A stretch of DNA of 64,000 nt from Escherichia sp. E4742 (lineage in GTDB: Bacteria > Pseudomonadota > Gammaproteobacteria > Enterobacterales > Enterobacteriaceae). The stretch lies in the NCBI RefSeq assembly GCF_005843885.1, contig NZ_CP040443.1, positions 1,674,001 to 1,738,000 on the forward strand, read 5' to 3'. Positions 18,027 to 27,348 of the stretch are shown here, in pieces. The stretch's first letter is position 1. Each line of letters begins with the position of its first letter. The notes under the pieces are model-generated. The model ran no database searches. It was not told the origin of the DNA and was given only the letters and a program-made list of their open reading frames with translations. Both the position numbers and the translations under genes were made by a program.

Positions 18027-18794
18027 TTATGCCTCACCTAAATAGGCACGGATCACGTCCGGGTTATTACGGATTTGCTCCGGCGTGCCGTTTGCTAGTG
18101 GCGTACCCTGATTGACCACGTAAATTCTGTCTGAAATCCCCATCACCAGCTTCATATCGTGTTCAATCAACAAGATAGTGGTGTTGTGATGGTTACGCAG
18201 TTCGGCAATCAGCTCATCCAGCTCTTTCGTCTCTTTCGGGTTAAGACCTGCTGCCGGTTCGTCGAGCATTAAAATCTCCGGCTGCGTCACCATGCAGCGG
18301 GCGATCTCCAGACGGCGCTGGTCACCGTAGGCCAGGTTACTCGCCTGACGGTTAGCGTGTTCCAGCAAACCAATGCGCTCAAGCCAGGTTGCAGCGCGGT
18401 CGAGCGCCTCACTCTGGGCGCGACGGAAAGAGGGCGTTTTCAACAGGCCGGAGAACAGCCCGGTTTTCAGTTGCTGATGCTGCGCCACCAGCAGGTTTTC
18501 AATCACCGTCATTTCACGGAACAGACGCACATGCTGGAAGGTGCGCACCACGCCCATGCGGGCAATTTGCTGACCGGGCAAACCTTCCAGGTGCTGATCG
18601 CGCAGTAAAATGGTGCCGCCAGTGGGTTTGTAGAATCCGGTCAGGCAATTGAAGACCGTGGTTTTTCCGGCACCGTTAGGGCCGATTAACGAGACGATCT
18701 CCTGCGGGTACAGCTCGAGATTGACGTTGTTCACCGCCAGCAGGCCGCCGAAGCGCATCATCAGGCCGTTAACAGATAATAATGGCTGATTCAT
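18027..18794 (-). CDS. livG: Branched-chain amino-acid ABC transporter ATPase LivG
   Basis: 255 residues. Walker A GPNGAGKTT, an LAYGDQRRLEIARC signature (the divergent form used by LivG in place of LSGGQ), Walker B ILMLDEPAAGLNP. Works as a heterodimer with LivF. Overlaps livM by 4 bp. Confidence 0.97.
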   Translation of the reverse strand: MNQPLLSVNGLMMRFGGLLAVNNVNLELYPQEIVSLIGPNGAGKTTVFNCLTGFYKPTGGTILLRDQHLEGLPGQQIARMGVVRTFQHVRLFREMTVIENLLVAQHQQLKTGLFSGLLKTPSFRRAQSEALDRAATWLERIGLLEHANRQASNLAYGDQRRLEIARCMVTQPEILMLDEPAAGLNPKETKELDELIAELRNHHNTTILLIEHDMKLVMGISDRIYVVNQGTPLANGTPEQIRNNPDVIRAYLGEA

Positions 18795-20068
18795 GCCTGC
18801 TCTCCTTTCGTTTCGCCGTTTTTCAGCTTGAGTTGCGGGCGCGTCATGGGCAGCAAGCCCTGCGGACGCCAGATCATCATCAGCACCATCAAACCACCGA
18901 GCATTAACATGCTGTATTCATTGAAATCACGCATCAACTCGCGCGACACCACCAGCAGAACAGCCGCCAGAATCACTGCGAATTGCGAGCCCATACCGCC
19001 GAGCACCACTATCGCCAGTACAAAAGCTGATTCGGCAAAGGTGAAGGATTCCGGGCTGACAAAGCCCTGACGCGCCGCGAACAGCGTTCCGGCAAAACCG
19101 GCAAACGCGGCACTGATGGTAAAAGCGGTCAGCTTGATACGACGCGGGCTTAAGCCCAGCGAACGGCAGGCGATCTCGTCTTCACGCAACGCTTCCCACG
19201 CGCGACCCAGCGGCATCCGTAGCAGGCGGTTAATGACGAACAAAGAAAACACCACCAAAAGCAACGCCACCAGGTAGAGGAAAATGACGCGATCGGAGGG
19301 ATCGTATTTCAGGCCAAAGAAATTACTGAAGGTGTCCCAGCCACCTTCACGGGCGGTACGGCTAAACTCAAGGCCGAAGAAGGTCGGTTTCGGGATCTGA
19401 CTGATACCGTTCGGACCACCGGTAATTTCGGTGTTATTGAGCAACAATATGCGCACAATTTCGCCGAAACCGAGGGTAACGATCGCCAGATAATCACCGC
19501 GCAGACGCAGCACCGGGAAGCCGAGCAGGAAACCCGCCGCCGCTGCCATTAACCCAGCAATCGGCAGACAGGTCCAGAAGCCCAGGCCGTAATAGTGATT
19601 GAGCAGCGCAAAGGTGTAAGCGCCGATGGCGTAAAAGCCGCCGTAACCCAGCACCAGCAGGCCAGAAAGCCCCACCACCACGTTCAACCCGAGGCCGAGG
19701 ATAATGTAGATCATGGTCAGAGTGGCGATATCCACCGTCCCGCGCGACACCATAAACGGCCACGCCACCGCAAGCACCAGCAGCGCCACGAGGAACAGCT
19801 TTTGCTTCACCGTGGAGCCATCAATCGCTGGCAGAATAAACTTCGGCCCGGAAACGCTTTTCAACCCCTTCTGGAAAGCAGGTCGCACCAGCTGGAAGAA
19901 AAAGACCACCGCCGTACCGATAAATACCCACTGCCAACGGATGCCTGAAGCACTGTCGACCACCAGTTTGGTGCCATCCAGTTCCAGTTGCACGCCCATA
20001 AAGATGCCCGCCAGAACAAAGAACATAGCGGCAGAAAGCAGCGCCATTGCAATATGCATCGGTTTCAT
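18791..20068 (-). CDS. livM: Branched-chain amino-acid permease LivM
   Basis: 425 residues, longer than LivH because of an N-terminal extension with additional helices (MKPMHIAMALLSAAMFFVLAG). The permease core has the conserved YGGFYAIGAYTFALL and GRAWEALREDEIACRSLG (coupling loop) segments. Forms the channel with LivH. Overlaps livH by 4 bp. Confidence 0.96.
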   Translation of the reverse strand: MKPMHIAMALLSAAMFFVLAGIFMGVQLELDGTKLVVDSASGIRWQWVFIGTAVVFFFQLVRPAFQKGLKSVSGPKFILPAIDGSTVKQKLFLVALLVLAVAWPFMVSRGTVDIATLTMIYIILGLGLNVVVGLSGLLVLGYGGFYAIGAYTFALLNHYYGLGFWTCLPIAGLMAAAAGFLLGFPVLRLRGDYLAIVTLGFGEIVRILLLNNTEITGGPNGISQIPKPTFFGLEFSRTAREGGWDTFSNFFGLKYDPSDRVIFLYLVALLLVVFSLFVINRLLRMPLGRAWEALREDEIACRSLGLSPRRIKLTAFTISAAFAGFAGTLFAARQGFVSPESFTFAESAFVLAIVVLGGMGSQFAVILAAVLLVVSRELMRDFNEYSMLMLGGLMVLMMIWRPQGLLPMTRPQLKLKNGETKGEQA

Positions 20069-20991
20069 ACTTTCTCTACCTCCGGGCGACCCAGAATACC
20101 AGTCGGCATCACCAGCAGTACCAGGATCAGCAGGGCAAATGAGACCACATCTTTATATTCCGTACTCAAATAAGCCGAAGAGAGCGCCTCCGCAATCCCC
20201 AGAATCAGCCCACCAATCATCGCCCCTGGAATGCTGCCAATCCCGCCGAGTACCGCTGCGGTAAAGGCTTTCATCCCAGCCATAAAGCCGATGTAGGGGT
20301 TAATAACGCCGTAGAACTGACCGAGCAGCACACCTGCCACCGCCGCCATCGCCGCGCCAATCACAAAGGTCAGCGCAATCACCCGGTCAGTGTTGATGCC
20401 AAGCAGGCTTGCCATTTTCAGATCTTCCGCGCAGGCACGACAGGCGCGCCCCATGCGGGAATAGCGAATGAAAATCGTCAGCGCCAGCATGGCGAGGAAG
20501 GTAACAATCCAGATCACCGCCTGCATGGTAGTAATGGAGGCAGAGAAGTTTTCACTATGGCCCACCACCCACTGACCGTTAAACAGGCTGGGCAGCGCCA
20601 CGTCGCGCGAACCTTCGGTCAGGCTGACGTAGTTTTGCAGGAAGATGGACATACCGATTGCGGAAATAAGCGCAATCAGGCGTTTTGAGTTGCGCACCGG
20701 GCGATAAGCCACCCGTTCGATACTCCAGCCGTAGGCGCTGGCAATGACGATTGCGCCGACGAATCCCGCCGCCACCAGCAGCCAGCCGGTATCAATGCCC
20801 ATCATCATCAGCGCAGCGATGATCATAAAGGAGACATAGCTGCCAATCATGTAAACCTCGCCGTGGGCGAAGTTGATCATGCCGATAATGCCGTAAACCA
20901 TGGTGTAGCCGATGGCTATCAGCGCGTAGGTACTGCCCAGCGTGACGCCGTTAAACATCTGCTGCAAGAAATACAAAAACTGCTCAGACAT
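20065..20991 (-). CDS. livH: Branched-chain amino-acid permease LivH
   Basis: 308 residues, about eight membrane helices, beginning MSEQFLYFLQQMFNGVTLGS with the conserved YALIAIGYTMVYGIIGMINFAHGE segment (in part). The RACRACAEDLKMASLLGI loop contacts the ATPases. It follows livK after 47 bp that hold a hairpin, which probably reduces permease synthesis relative to the binding protein. Confidence 0.97.
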   Translation of the reverse strand: MSEQFLYFLQQMFNGVTLGSTYALIAIGYTMVYGIIGMINFAHGEVYMIGSYVSFMIIAALMMMGIDTGWLLVAAGFVGAIVIASAYGWSIERVAYRPVRNSKRLIALISAIGMSIFLQNYVSLTEGSRDVALPSLFNGQWVVGHSENFSASITTMQAVIWIVTFLAMLALTIFIRYSRMGRACRACAEDLKMASLLGINTDRVIALTFVIGAAMAAVAGVLLGQFYGVINPYIGFMAGMKAFTAAVLGGIGSIPGAMIGGLILGIAEALSSAYLSTEYKDVVSFALLILVLLVMPTGILGRPEVEKV

Positions 20992-21009
20992 AAGGTAACC
21001 TTTCTAAAT

Positions 21010-21030
21010 CTGCCCGCTTTTCACGGGCAG
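21010..21030 (-). terminator. Attenuator-like hairpin between livK and livH
   Basis: CTGCCCG/CGGGCAG, 7-bp stem with a 7-nt loop, in the 47-bp gap of the operon. No long T tract on the minus strand, so it more likely acts as an mRNA stabiliser for livK or a partial terminator. Confidence 0.5.
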
Positions 21031-21038
21031 AGGGATTT

Positions 21039-22148
21039 TCACTTGGCTGCCGTGGATGAACCGTCGGCGTGCCACTGGAAGACACCAAAATCAAATCCCT
21101 TCAGATCGCCTTTTTCATCCCAGTTCAGCGGCCCAATCACGGTGTTTGCACCGTTAGCTTTTAAATCTTTCACCAATGTCAGCGGCTCATCACTGCCGGT
21201 ACGCTCAAGGGCAGTTGCCAGAGATTGCACCGCCGCGTAGGTGATCCAGACATAAGGCCCGGACGGATCTTTCTTATCCGCTTTCAGTGCATCGACGATG
21301 CCCTGGTTTGCCGAATCCTGGTCATAGCGTTTTGGCATGGTGACCAACATGCCTTCGGCGGCATCGCCGGCAATGTTCGACAGCGACGCATTACCTACAC
21401 CTTCCGGCCCCATAAACTGAGTTTTCAGGCCAACGGAACGCGCCTGGCGCAGCATCTGCCCCATTTCCGGGTAGTAACCGCCGTAGTAAACGAAGTCGAT
21501 GTTTTCTTTTTTCAGGCGGGCGATCAGCGCGGAGAAATCTTTTTCCCCGGCGGTAATGCCGTCGAAGAAGACGACGTTAGCGTTAGCCGCTTTCAGCCCG
21601 TCCTGCACCGAACGCGCCAGCCCTTCGCCATACTGTTGTTTGTCGTGAATGATGGCGATGCGCTGGGGCTTCACCGTCTCAAGAATGTATTTTGCCGCCG
21701 TTGGCCCTTGGGAAGAGTCCAGCCCGGCAGTACGCATGATGTGTTGATAACCGCGTTGGGTCAGCTCCGGGTTGGTCGCTCCCGGCGAGATCATCAGGAT
21801 ACCTTCGTCTTCATAGATATCTGACGCAGGTTGGGTAGAAGAGGAACACAGATGACCAATAACGTATTTAATGCCGTCGTTAACGATTTTGTTGGCGACC
21901 GCAACGGCTTGTTTTGGGTCGCAGGCGTCGTCATATTCCACGCCAACCAGTTTATTGCCCTTAATTCCCCCTTTGGCATTAATGTCTTTAATCGCCTGAC
22001 GCGCGCCGTTAAATTCCATATCGCCCCACTGGGCAATCGGGCCGGACATCGCGCCGACAACGGCAACTTTAATATCGTCGGCTAAAGCGGTGTGTGAAAT
22101 TGCCAGTGCAATCATCCCTGCGATGATAGTTTTCGCATTCCGTTTCAT
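21039..22148 (-). CDS. livK: Leucine-specific periplasmic binding protein LivK
   Basis: 369 residues from the ATG at 22148 (MKRNAKTIIAGMIALAIS); signal peptide cleaved after HTALA (about residue 23). Mature sequence begins DDIKVAVVGAMSGPIAQWGD, nearly the same as LivJ but with Trp where LivJ has Tyr, the residue region that narrows specificity to leucine. The conserved Cys pair (DACDPKQ ... HLCSSSTQ) is present. First gene of livKHMGF; paralogue of livJ at 23154. Confidence 0.97.
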   Translation of the reverse strand: MKRNAKTIIAGMIALAISHTALADDIKVAVVGAMSGPIAQWGDMEFNGARQAIKDINAKGGIKGNKLVGVEYDDACDPKQAVAVANKIVNDGIKYVIGHLCSSSTQPASDIYEDEGILMISPGATNPELTQRGYQHIMRTAGLDSSQGPTAAKYILETVKPQRIAIIHDKQQYGEGLARSVQDGLKAANANVVFFDGITAGEKDFSALIARLKKENIDFVYYGGYYPEMGQMLRQARSVGLKTQFMGPEGVGNASLSNIAGDAAEGMLVTMPKRYDQDSANQGIVDALKADKKDPSGPYVWITYAAVQSLATALERTGSDEPLTLVKDLKANGANTVIGPLNWDEKGDLKGFDFGVFQWHADGSSTAAK

Positions 22149-22570
22149 AGTCAAAAATCCCCACTCGTAATGTTGTGTTGCTTTGTTTTTATGTGTTAAC
22201 AAATCAGACTGTTCTTTTTTATACTGCGCTGTTTTTGCCTGTCCGATTAAGGGTTTAGCGCAGTATTTTATGATGATAGTGATTAAAACCCCTATTTTTC
22301 AGTCGATTAAGAACAGATAATATTCTGAATTAATTGATAGATAAACAGAAAAAAGCGTCGTTGTCAGCATAAAATAACGGTACAAAGGGCGGAATAATTC
22401 ACTACCATTCAGGGGATTATGCTGGACAATTTTCATTCTATAATGTTTTTAATTTGTAATTATTGCTGAAAAAAAATTAATCACCTGCCAAAAGAAATAA
22501 AAAAGAGAAAGCCTCCGATTAAATTATTTCGCTACACTGGTTCCACTTTTGTGATTTGTACGGGTTCCCC
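22149..22570. other. Regulatory gap between divergent livK and panM
   Basis: About 420 bp with no gene. Very AT-rich. It must contain the livK promoter and leader (minus strand) and the panM promoter (plus strand). The liv genes are known Lrp targets and AT-rich tracts would suit Lrp, but I cannot mark individual sites with confidence. Confidence 0.5.
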
Positions 22571-22954
22571 ATGAAGCTGACCATCATTCGATTAGAAAAC
22601 TTTAGCGACCAGGACCGGATTGACCTGCAAAAGATCTGGCCGGAGTATTCCCCTTCCTCTTTACAGGTTGACGATTCCCACCGTATTTACGCCGCGCGTT
22701 TTAACGAGCGCCTGCTCGCTGCCGTGCGAGTAACCTTAAGCGGAACTCAGGGAACACTGGATTCCTTACGCGTGCGGGAAGTCACCCGCCGTCGTGGTGT
22801 GGGGCAATATCTGCTGGAAGAAGTGTTACGTGATAATCCCGGCGTTTCATGCTGGTGGATGGCGGATGCAGGCGTGGAGGATCGCGGCGTGATGACGGCA
22901 TTTATGCAGGCACTGGGGTTTACGGCACCGCAGGGCGGCTGGGAAAAGCGTTAA
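22571..22954 (+). CDS. panM: PanD maturation factor PanM (PanZ), GNAT-like
   Basis: 127 residues from the ATG at 22571 (MKLTIIRLENFSDQ). A GNAT fold with the acetyl-CoA/CoA-binding loop RRRGVGQYLLEE. It is not an ordinary acetyltransferase: with CoA bound it triggers self-cleavage of pro-PanD to active aspartate decarboxylase and also inhibits PanD, regulating pantothenate synthesis. It stands alone between livK and livJ, which both point the other way. Confidence 0.94.
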   Translation: MKLTIIRLENFSDQDRIDLQKIWPEYSPSSLQVDDSHRIYAARFNERLLAAVRVTLSGTQGTLDSLRVREVTRRRGVGQYLLEEVLRDNPGVSCWWMADAGVEDRGVMTAFMQALGFTAPQGGWEKR

Positions 22955-22995
22955 TCGTCAAGTTTGATTTCAAAAGTGATGACCAACGAGAAATT

Positions 22996-23096
<101 letters not shown>

Positions 23097-23153
23097 GAAG
23101 CAACGTACTCGATATTAGCAATTTGGCGGCAACCCAAAGTTGCCGATTAATGA

Positions 23154-24257
23154 TTACTTCGCATCGGTCGCCGTGCCGTTGGCGTGCCAGTCAAATACGC
23201 CGAACTCAAAACCTTTCAGATCACCTTTCTCATCCCACGTCAGCGGCCCCATCACGGTATCCACCGAGTTCGCTTTCAGGTATTTCGCGATCTCCGCCGG
23301 ATCGTCAGACTGATTCAGCCCCGCCTGCAAAGATTGCAGCGCGGCGTAGGTGGTCCAGACGAACGCGCCGCTTGGGTCCTGTTTTTTCGCTTTGATGGCA
23401 TCAACAATCGGTTTGTTCGCCGGAACCTGATCGTAGTTCTTCGGCTTGGTCACCAGCAGTCCTTCCGCTGACTCGCCCGCGATATTAGACAGCGAGACGT
23501 TAGCCACACCTTCCGGCCCCATAAACTGAGTTTTCAACCCTGCCGCGCGTGCCTGACGCAGGATTTGCCCCATTTCCGGGTGGTAACCGCCATAGTAAAC
23601 GAAGTCGATATTCTCTTTCTTCAGACGCGCCACCAGCGTTGAGAAATCTTTTTCCCCGGCGGTGATGCCATCAAAGAACACCACGTTAGCATTACCTTTT
23701 TTCAGGCCGTCCTGCACCGCACGCGCCAGACCTTCGCCGTACTGTTGTTTGTCGTGGACGATAGCAATACGCTGCGGTTTCACTTTCTCAAGAATATATT
23801 TTGCCGCCGTCGGCCCCTGGTCGGAGTCCAGGCCGGTGGTGCGCATGATCAACTGATAGCCACGCGCGGTCAGCTCTGGTGCGGTTGCCGCTGGGGTGAT
23901 CATTAAAATGCCTTCGTCTTCGTAGATGTCAGACGCTGGCTGCGTTGATGAAGAACAGAGGTGACCAATAACGTATTTAATGCCGTCGTTAACGACTTTG
24001 TTCGCCACCGCGACCGCCTGTTTCGGGTCACAAGCATCGTCGTATTTTACGATTTGCAGTTTGTTACCTTTAACGCCGCCTTTGGCGTTGATATCCGCTA
24101 CCGCCTGCTCTGCGCCAGTAAACTCCTGGTCACCGTACTGGGCCACCGGACCAGACATCGCGCCCACGACCGCAACTTTAATATCTTCCGCCAGAGCCAT
24201 ATTGCTGAATGCCAGCGCGATACATCCTGCCAGTAACGCTTTACCCTTTATATTCAT
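23154..24257 (-). CDS. livJ: Leu/Ile/Val/Thr-binding periplasmic protein LivJ
   Basis: 367 residues from the ATG at 24257 (MNIKGKALLAGCIALAF); signal peptide cleaved after NMALA. Close paralogue of LivK but with the Tyr-containing pocket (SGPVAQYGDQEF) that accepts Leu, Ile and Val. Shares the LivHMGF membrane complex. Separate transcription unit, between panM and rpoH. Confidence 0.97.
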   Translation of the reverse strand: MNIKGKALLAGCIALAFSNMALAEDIKVAVVGAMSGPVAQYGDQEFTGAEQAVADINAKGGVKGNKLQIVKYDDACDPKQAVAVANKVVNDGIKYVIGHLCSSSTQPASDIYEDEGILMITPAATAPELTARGYQLIMRTTGLDSDQGPTAAKYILEKVKPQRIAIVHDKQQYGEGLARAVQDGLKKGNANVVFFDGITAGEKDFSTLVARLKKENIDFVYYGGYHPEMGQILRQARAAGLKTQFMGPEGVANVSLSNIAGESAEGLLVTKPKNYDQVPANKPIVDAIKAKKQDPSGAFVWTTYAALQSLQAGLNQSDDPAEIAKYLKANSVDTVMGPLTWDEKGDLKGFEFGVFDWHANGTATDAK

Positions 24258-24470
24258 CCTGAGAATCCCCATTCTTCTGGTTATTACGTGTGTTGTGGTG
24301 TTGTGATTCAGCACTTTATTTCGTTTTATGCATGACTACCCGTGCTTTAGCAGCATACTCTGCTAAAACATACCCCATTTTTATGATATTGGAATAGCTA
24401 TTTTGACAATTTATTAACAAACTGCACGGGGGTTGGCTTTTGCCAGAAGAGAAAATTGATTATTGCAGAG

Positions 24471-24508
24471 ACCCAAAAAACAAAAACCCCGGATTCTCAT
24501 CCAGGGTT
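24471..24508 (-). terminator. Intrinsic terminator of rpoH
   Basis: On the minus strand AACCCTGGAT/ATCCGGGGTT forms a 10-bp stem (one G·T) with a GAGA loop and is followed by TTTTTGTTTTTTGGG, a strong Rho-independent terminator 20 bp past the rpoH stop. Confidence 0.9.
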
Positions 24509-24527
24509 CTCTGCTTAATAGCGGAAA

Positions 24528-25382
24528 TTACGCTTCAATAGCAGCGCGAAGTTTTTTCATCGCATTCTTTTCAAGCTGACGCACACGCTCAGCGGAAACA
24601 CCGTAGCGGTCAGCCAGTTCCTGCAACGTGGACTTGTTGTCTTCGTCCAGCCAGCGAGCGCGGATGATGTCCTGGCTACGTTCGTCCAGACCCTGCATTG
24701 CGTCGGTCAGGCGGTTTGCCGCCTGCTCTTCCCAGTTATCATCTTCAATGCCGTCGGCAAAGTTGGATGATTTATCCTGCAGATAGAGCACCGGAGCCAT
24801 CGGCTGGCTGTCAGAATCGTCGTCGGAAGACATGTCAAAAGTCATGTCCTGTGCCGCCATACGCGATTCCATTTCACGCACGTCTTTGCTGGTTACGCCC
24901 AGTTCGCGAGCCACCATTTCGACTTCATCCTGGTTAAACCAGCCCAGACGCTGCTTGGTTTTACGCAGGTTAAAGAACAGCTTGCGCTGCGCTTTGGTGG
25001 TCGCAACTTTGACGATACGCCAGTTACGCAAAACGTATTCGTGGATCTCTGCTTTGATCCAGTGGACGGCGAAGGAGACCAGGCGCACACCCACTTCCGG
25101 GTTGAAACGGCGCACTGCTTTCATCAGGCCGATGTTACCTTCCTGAATCAAATCCGCCTGTGGCAGGCCATAGCCCGCATAATTACGAGCAATATGAACA
25201 ACAAACCGCAGGTGAGACAGGATCAGCGTTTTAGCTGCTTCCAGATCGCCATGGTAATGCAGCTTTTCAGCCAGCGCCCGCTCCTCGTCAGCCGACAACA
25301 TCGGCCACGCGTTAGCTGCCCGGATGTAGGAATCCAGGTTGCCAACAGGGGCTAAAGCTAAACTTTGCATTTTGTCAGTCAT
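24528..25382 (-). CDS. rpoH: Heat-shock sigma factor RpoH (sigma-32)
   Basis: 284 residues. Region 2 is seen as DLIQEGNIGLMKAVRRFNPE, the RpoH-box QRKLFFNLR (about 132–140) needed for control by DnaK and FtsH follows, and region 4.2 helix-turn-helix is LQELADRYGVSAERVRQLE. Directs RNA polymerase to chaperone and protease genes. In E. coli the 5' end of the message folds into a thermometer; the start region here is the same, but I did not fold it. Own promoters lie in the 244 bp downstream of ftsX. Confidence 0.98.
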   Translation of the reverse strand: MTDKMQSLALAPVGNLDSYIRAANAWPMLSADEERALAEKLHYHGDLEAAKTLILSHLRFVVHIARNYAGYGLPQADLIQEGNIGLMKAVRRFNPEVGVRLVSFAVHWIKAEIHEYVLRNWRIVKVATTKAQRKLFFNLRKTKQRLGWFNQDEVEMVARELGVTSKDVREMESRMAAQDMTFDMSSDDDSDSQPMAPVLYLQDKSSNFADGIEDDNWEEQAANRLTDAMQGLDERSQDIIRARWLDEDNKSTLQELADRYGVSAERVRQLEKNAMKKLRAAIEA

Positions 25383-25574
25383 TCAAATCCTCTCAATCGA
25401 TATCTTCTGGCGCCTCAGTGGTAGCAACAACTGTGCCAGAGCTTAAGAGCAATGAGGTTATCATTCACTGTTTTATCAGACCGTGATTTTATCCACAAGT
25501 TCAATGCAACGCTGTGAATAAATTACGCACAAAATGTGACATAGAGATGAAATACCGGGAAGAGACAACGGGGT

Positions 25575-25611
25575 CTCTTTCCCTGCTACGGAACCCATTG
25601 CAGGGAAAGAG
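25575..25611 (-). terminator. Long hairpin between ftsX and rpoH
   Basis: CTCTTTCCCTGC/GCAGGGAAAGAG, a perfect 12-bp stem with a 13-nt loop, 16 bp past the ftsX stop. No T tract on the minus strand, so read-through into rpoH remains possible. Confidence 0.6.
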
Positions 25612-25626
25612 TATAACACGCTTTTA

Positions 25627-26685
25627 TTATTCAGGCGTAAAGTGCCGTAAATGTTGTACCGTGGCAAGCCAGGCTGCCACCCAGCCAATCATCGAACACA
25701 CCAGCAGCAAAAGCAGACATTCATCGAAAGATAAGCCATTGATATCAAACTTAGTTCCGAAAACCTGCGCCACTTCCGCCACCGCTGACGACAAACGCAG
25801 TACCAGAATTTCTGACAAAATTAATGACAACAATGCGCCAGAAAATCCCAGCAGCGCGCCACCGTACAGGAACGGGCGAAGGATGAAACCATCCGTCGCA
25901 CCAATCAGTTTCTGCACGTTGATGGAGTCACGGCGAGCAAATATGCTCAGACGCACGCTGTTGCCGATGACGAGGAACACAGCCGCCACCATCAATACGC
26001 CGATCATCGCCGAAACGCGCCCGACCAGCCCGGTCAACGCCGCCAGACGGGCAAACCAGCTGTCATCCATCCGCACTTCGTCAATGCCGTTAATCTGAGT
26101 GATACGATCGCGCAGCGTATTCAGTGACTCCGTCCCCTGAAAATCGAGTTTCGGGATCACCACTGCCACTGCCGGAAGCGGGTTTTCTTCCAGCATATCC
26201 AGCGCACCACCAAAACCAGACCAGTTACGGAACTCGCCCAGTGCGTCTTCACGAGAAAGATAGTTCACTTTCTCCACGCCCTGCTCGGCCTGTAGCTGCG
26301 CCACCACGCCCGCAGCGGCGTCATCATCCAGCGTTTTTTGCAAGTAAACGGTAATTTGCGGTGACGGATAATACTGCGTCGCCGCCTGGTTAACGTTTTT
26401 GTACACCATATAGCAGACGCTTGGCAGCGTCAGGGAGATGGCGATGACCATCACGGTTAGAAACGTGGCGAACGGTTTGCTTTTCAGATCCTGCAAAGCG
26501 CCGTGGAACGCATAGCGCACCTGTTCGTTGAAAACGTTGGTTTTGCGATTTGCCGGTTTTGGCGAGGACTTCGCGCGTTTCGGCGCGTTACGCCCACCGT
26601 CGCCAGAGCCGCCAGCCGATTTACGGAAGCGATCAAGACGCCCGCCAAACTGCCGGATATGATTGATTGCATCGCGCTTATTCAT
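25627..26685 (-). CDS. ftsX: Cell-division ABC-type permease FtsX
   Basis: 352 residues from the ATG at 26685 (MNKRDAINHIRQFGG). A basic cytoplasmic N-terminus (to about 70), then a membrane helix, a periplasmic loop (about 95–220) and three C-terminal helices. With FtsE it links the cytosolic Z-ring to the periplasmic EnvC–amidase system that splits septal peptidoglycan. The start lies inside the end of ftsE (8-bp overlap). Confidence 0.97.
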   Translation of the reverse strand: MNKRDAINHIRQFGGRLDRFRKSAGGSGDGGRNAPKRAKSSPKPANRKTNVFNEQVRYAFHGALQDLKSKPFATFLTVMVIAISLTLPSVCYMVYKNVNQAATQYYPSPQITVYLQKTLDDDAAAGVVAQLQAEQGVEKVNYLSREDALGEFRNWSGFGGALDMLEENPLPAVAVVIPKLDFQGTESLNTLRDRITQINGIDEVRMDDSWFARLAALTGLVGRVSAMIGVLMVAAVFLVIGNSVRLSIFARRDSINVQKLIGATDGFILRPFLYGGALLGFSGALLSLILSEILVLRLSSAVAEVAQVFGTKFDINGLSFDECLLLLLVCSMIGWVAAWLATVQHLRHFTPE

Positions 26686-27346
26686 GGCCCACGCCTCCAT
26701 GCAAGTGACCATCGCTCAGGGTGAGCATGCGATAGGAACGTCGTGAAATCAGGTTGATGTCGTGTGTTGCCATCAATACTGTTACCCCAACGCGATTAAA
26801 CTCTTCAAACAGACGTAAAATCCCTTCTGACAACGCATCATCCAGGTTACCGGTCGGTTCGTCCGCCAGCAGTACCGCAGGTTTGTTCACCACCGCGCGG
26901 GCAATGCCAACGCGCTGCTGTTCACCGCCAGAAAGCTGTATTGGAAAGTTTTTCGCTTTGTCCAGTAGCCCGACTTTGTCCAGCGCCGCCGATACACGAC
27001 GACGAATATCGTCACCGCTGGCACCGGCGATAATCAACGGGATCGCCACGTTATCATAGACAGTACGGTCCATCAGTAGATGGTGATCCTGGAAAATCAT
27101 GCCGATCTGGCGGCGCAGAAACGGAACTTCACGGTTTTTCAGACGCGTGATGTCATGGCCGCTAAACCAGATTTTCCCGGCGCTTGGCCGCTCAATCCCA
27201 CAGATCAGCTTCAGGAGGGTACTTTTCCCTGCACCGGAATGACCGGTCAGAAACGCCATCTCACCCGGCTGCATATGAAACGTAACGCCCTGCAGCGCCT
27301 GTCTCCCACCGAGATAAGCCTTGCTGACATGTTCAAAGCGAATCAT
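26678..27346 (-). CDS. ftsE: Cell-division ABC ATPase FtsE
   Basis: 222 residues. Walker A GHSGAGKST, signature LSGGEQQRVGIARA, Walker B VLLADEPTGNLD. Cytosolic partner of FtsX. Starts 2 bp after the ftsY stop, in the conserved ftsYEX operon. Confidence 0.98.
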   Translation of the reverse strand: MIRFEHVSKAYLGGRQALQGVTFHMQPGEMAFLTGHSGAGKSTLLKLICGIERPSAGKIWFSGHDITRLKNREVPFLRRQIGMIFQDHHLLMDRTVYDNVAIPLIIAGASGDDIRRRVSAALDKVGLLDKAKNFPIQLSGGEQQRVGIARAVVNKPAVLLADEPTGNLDDALSEGILRLFEEFNRVGVTVLMATHDINLISRRSYRMLTLSDGHLHGGVGHE

Positions 27347-27348
27347 TG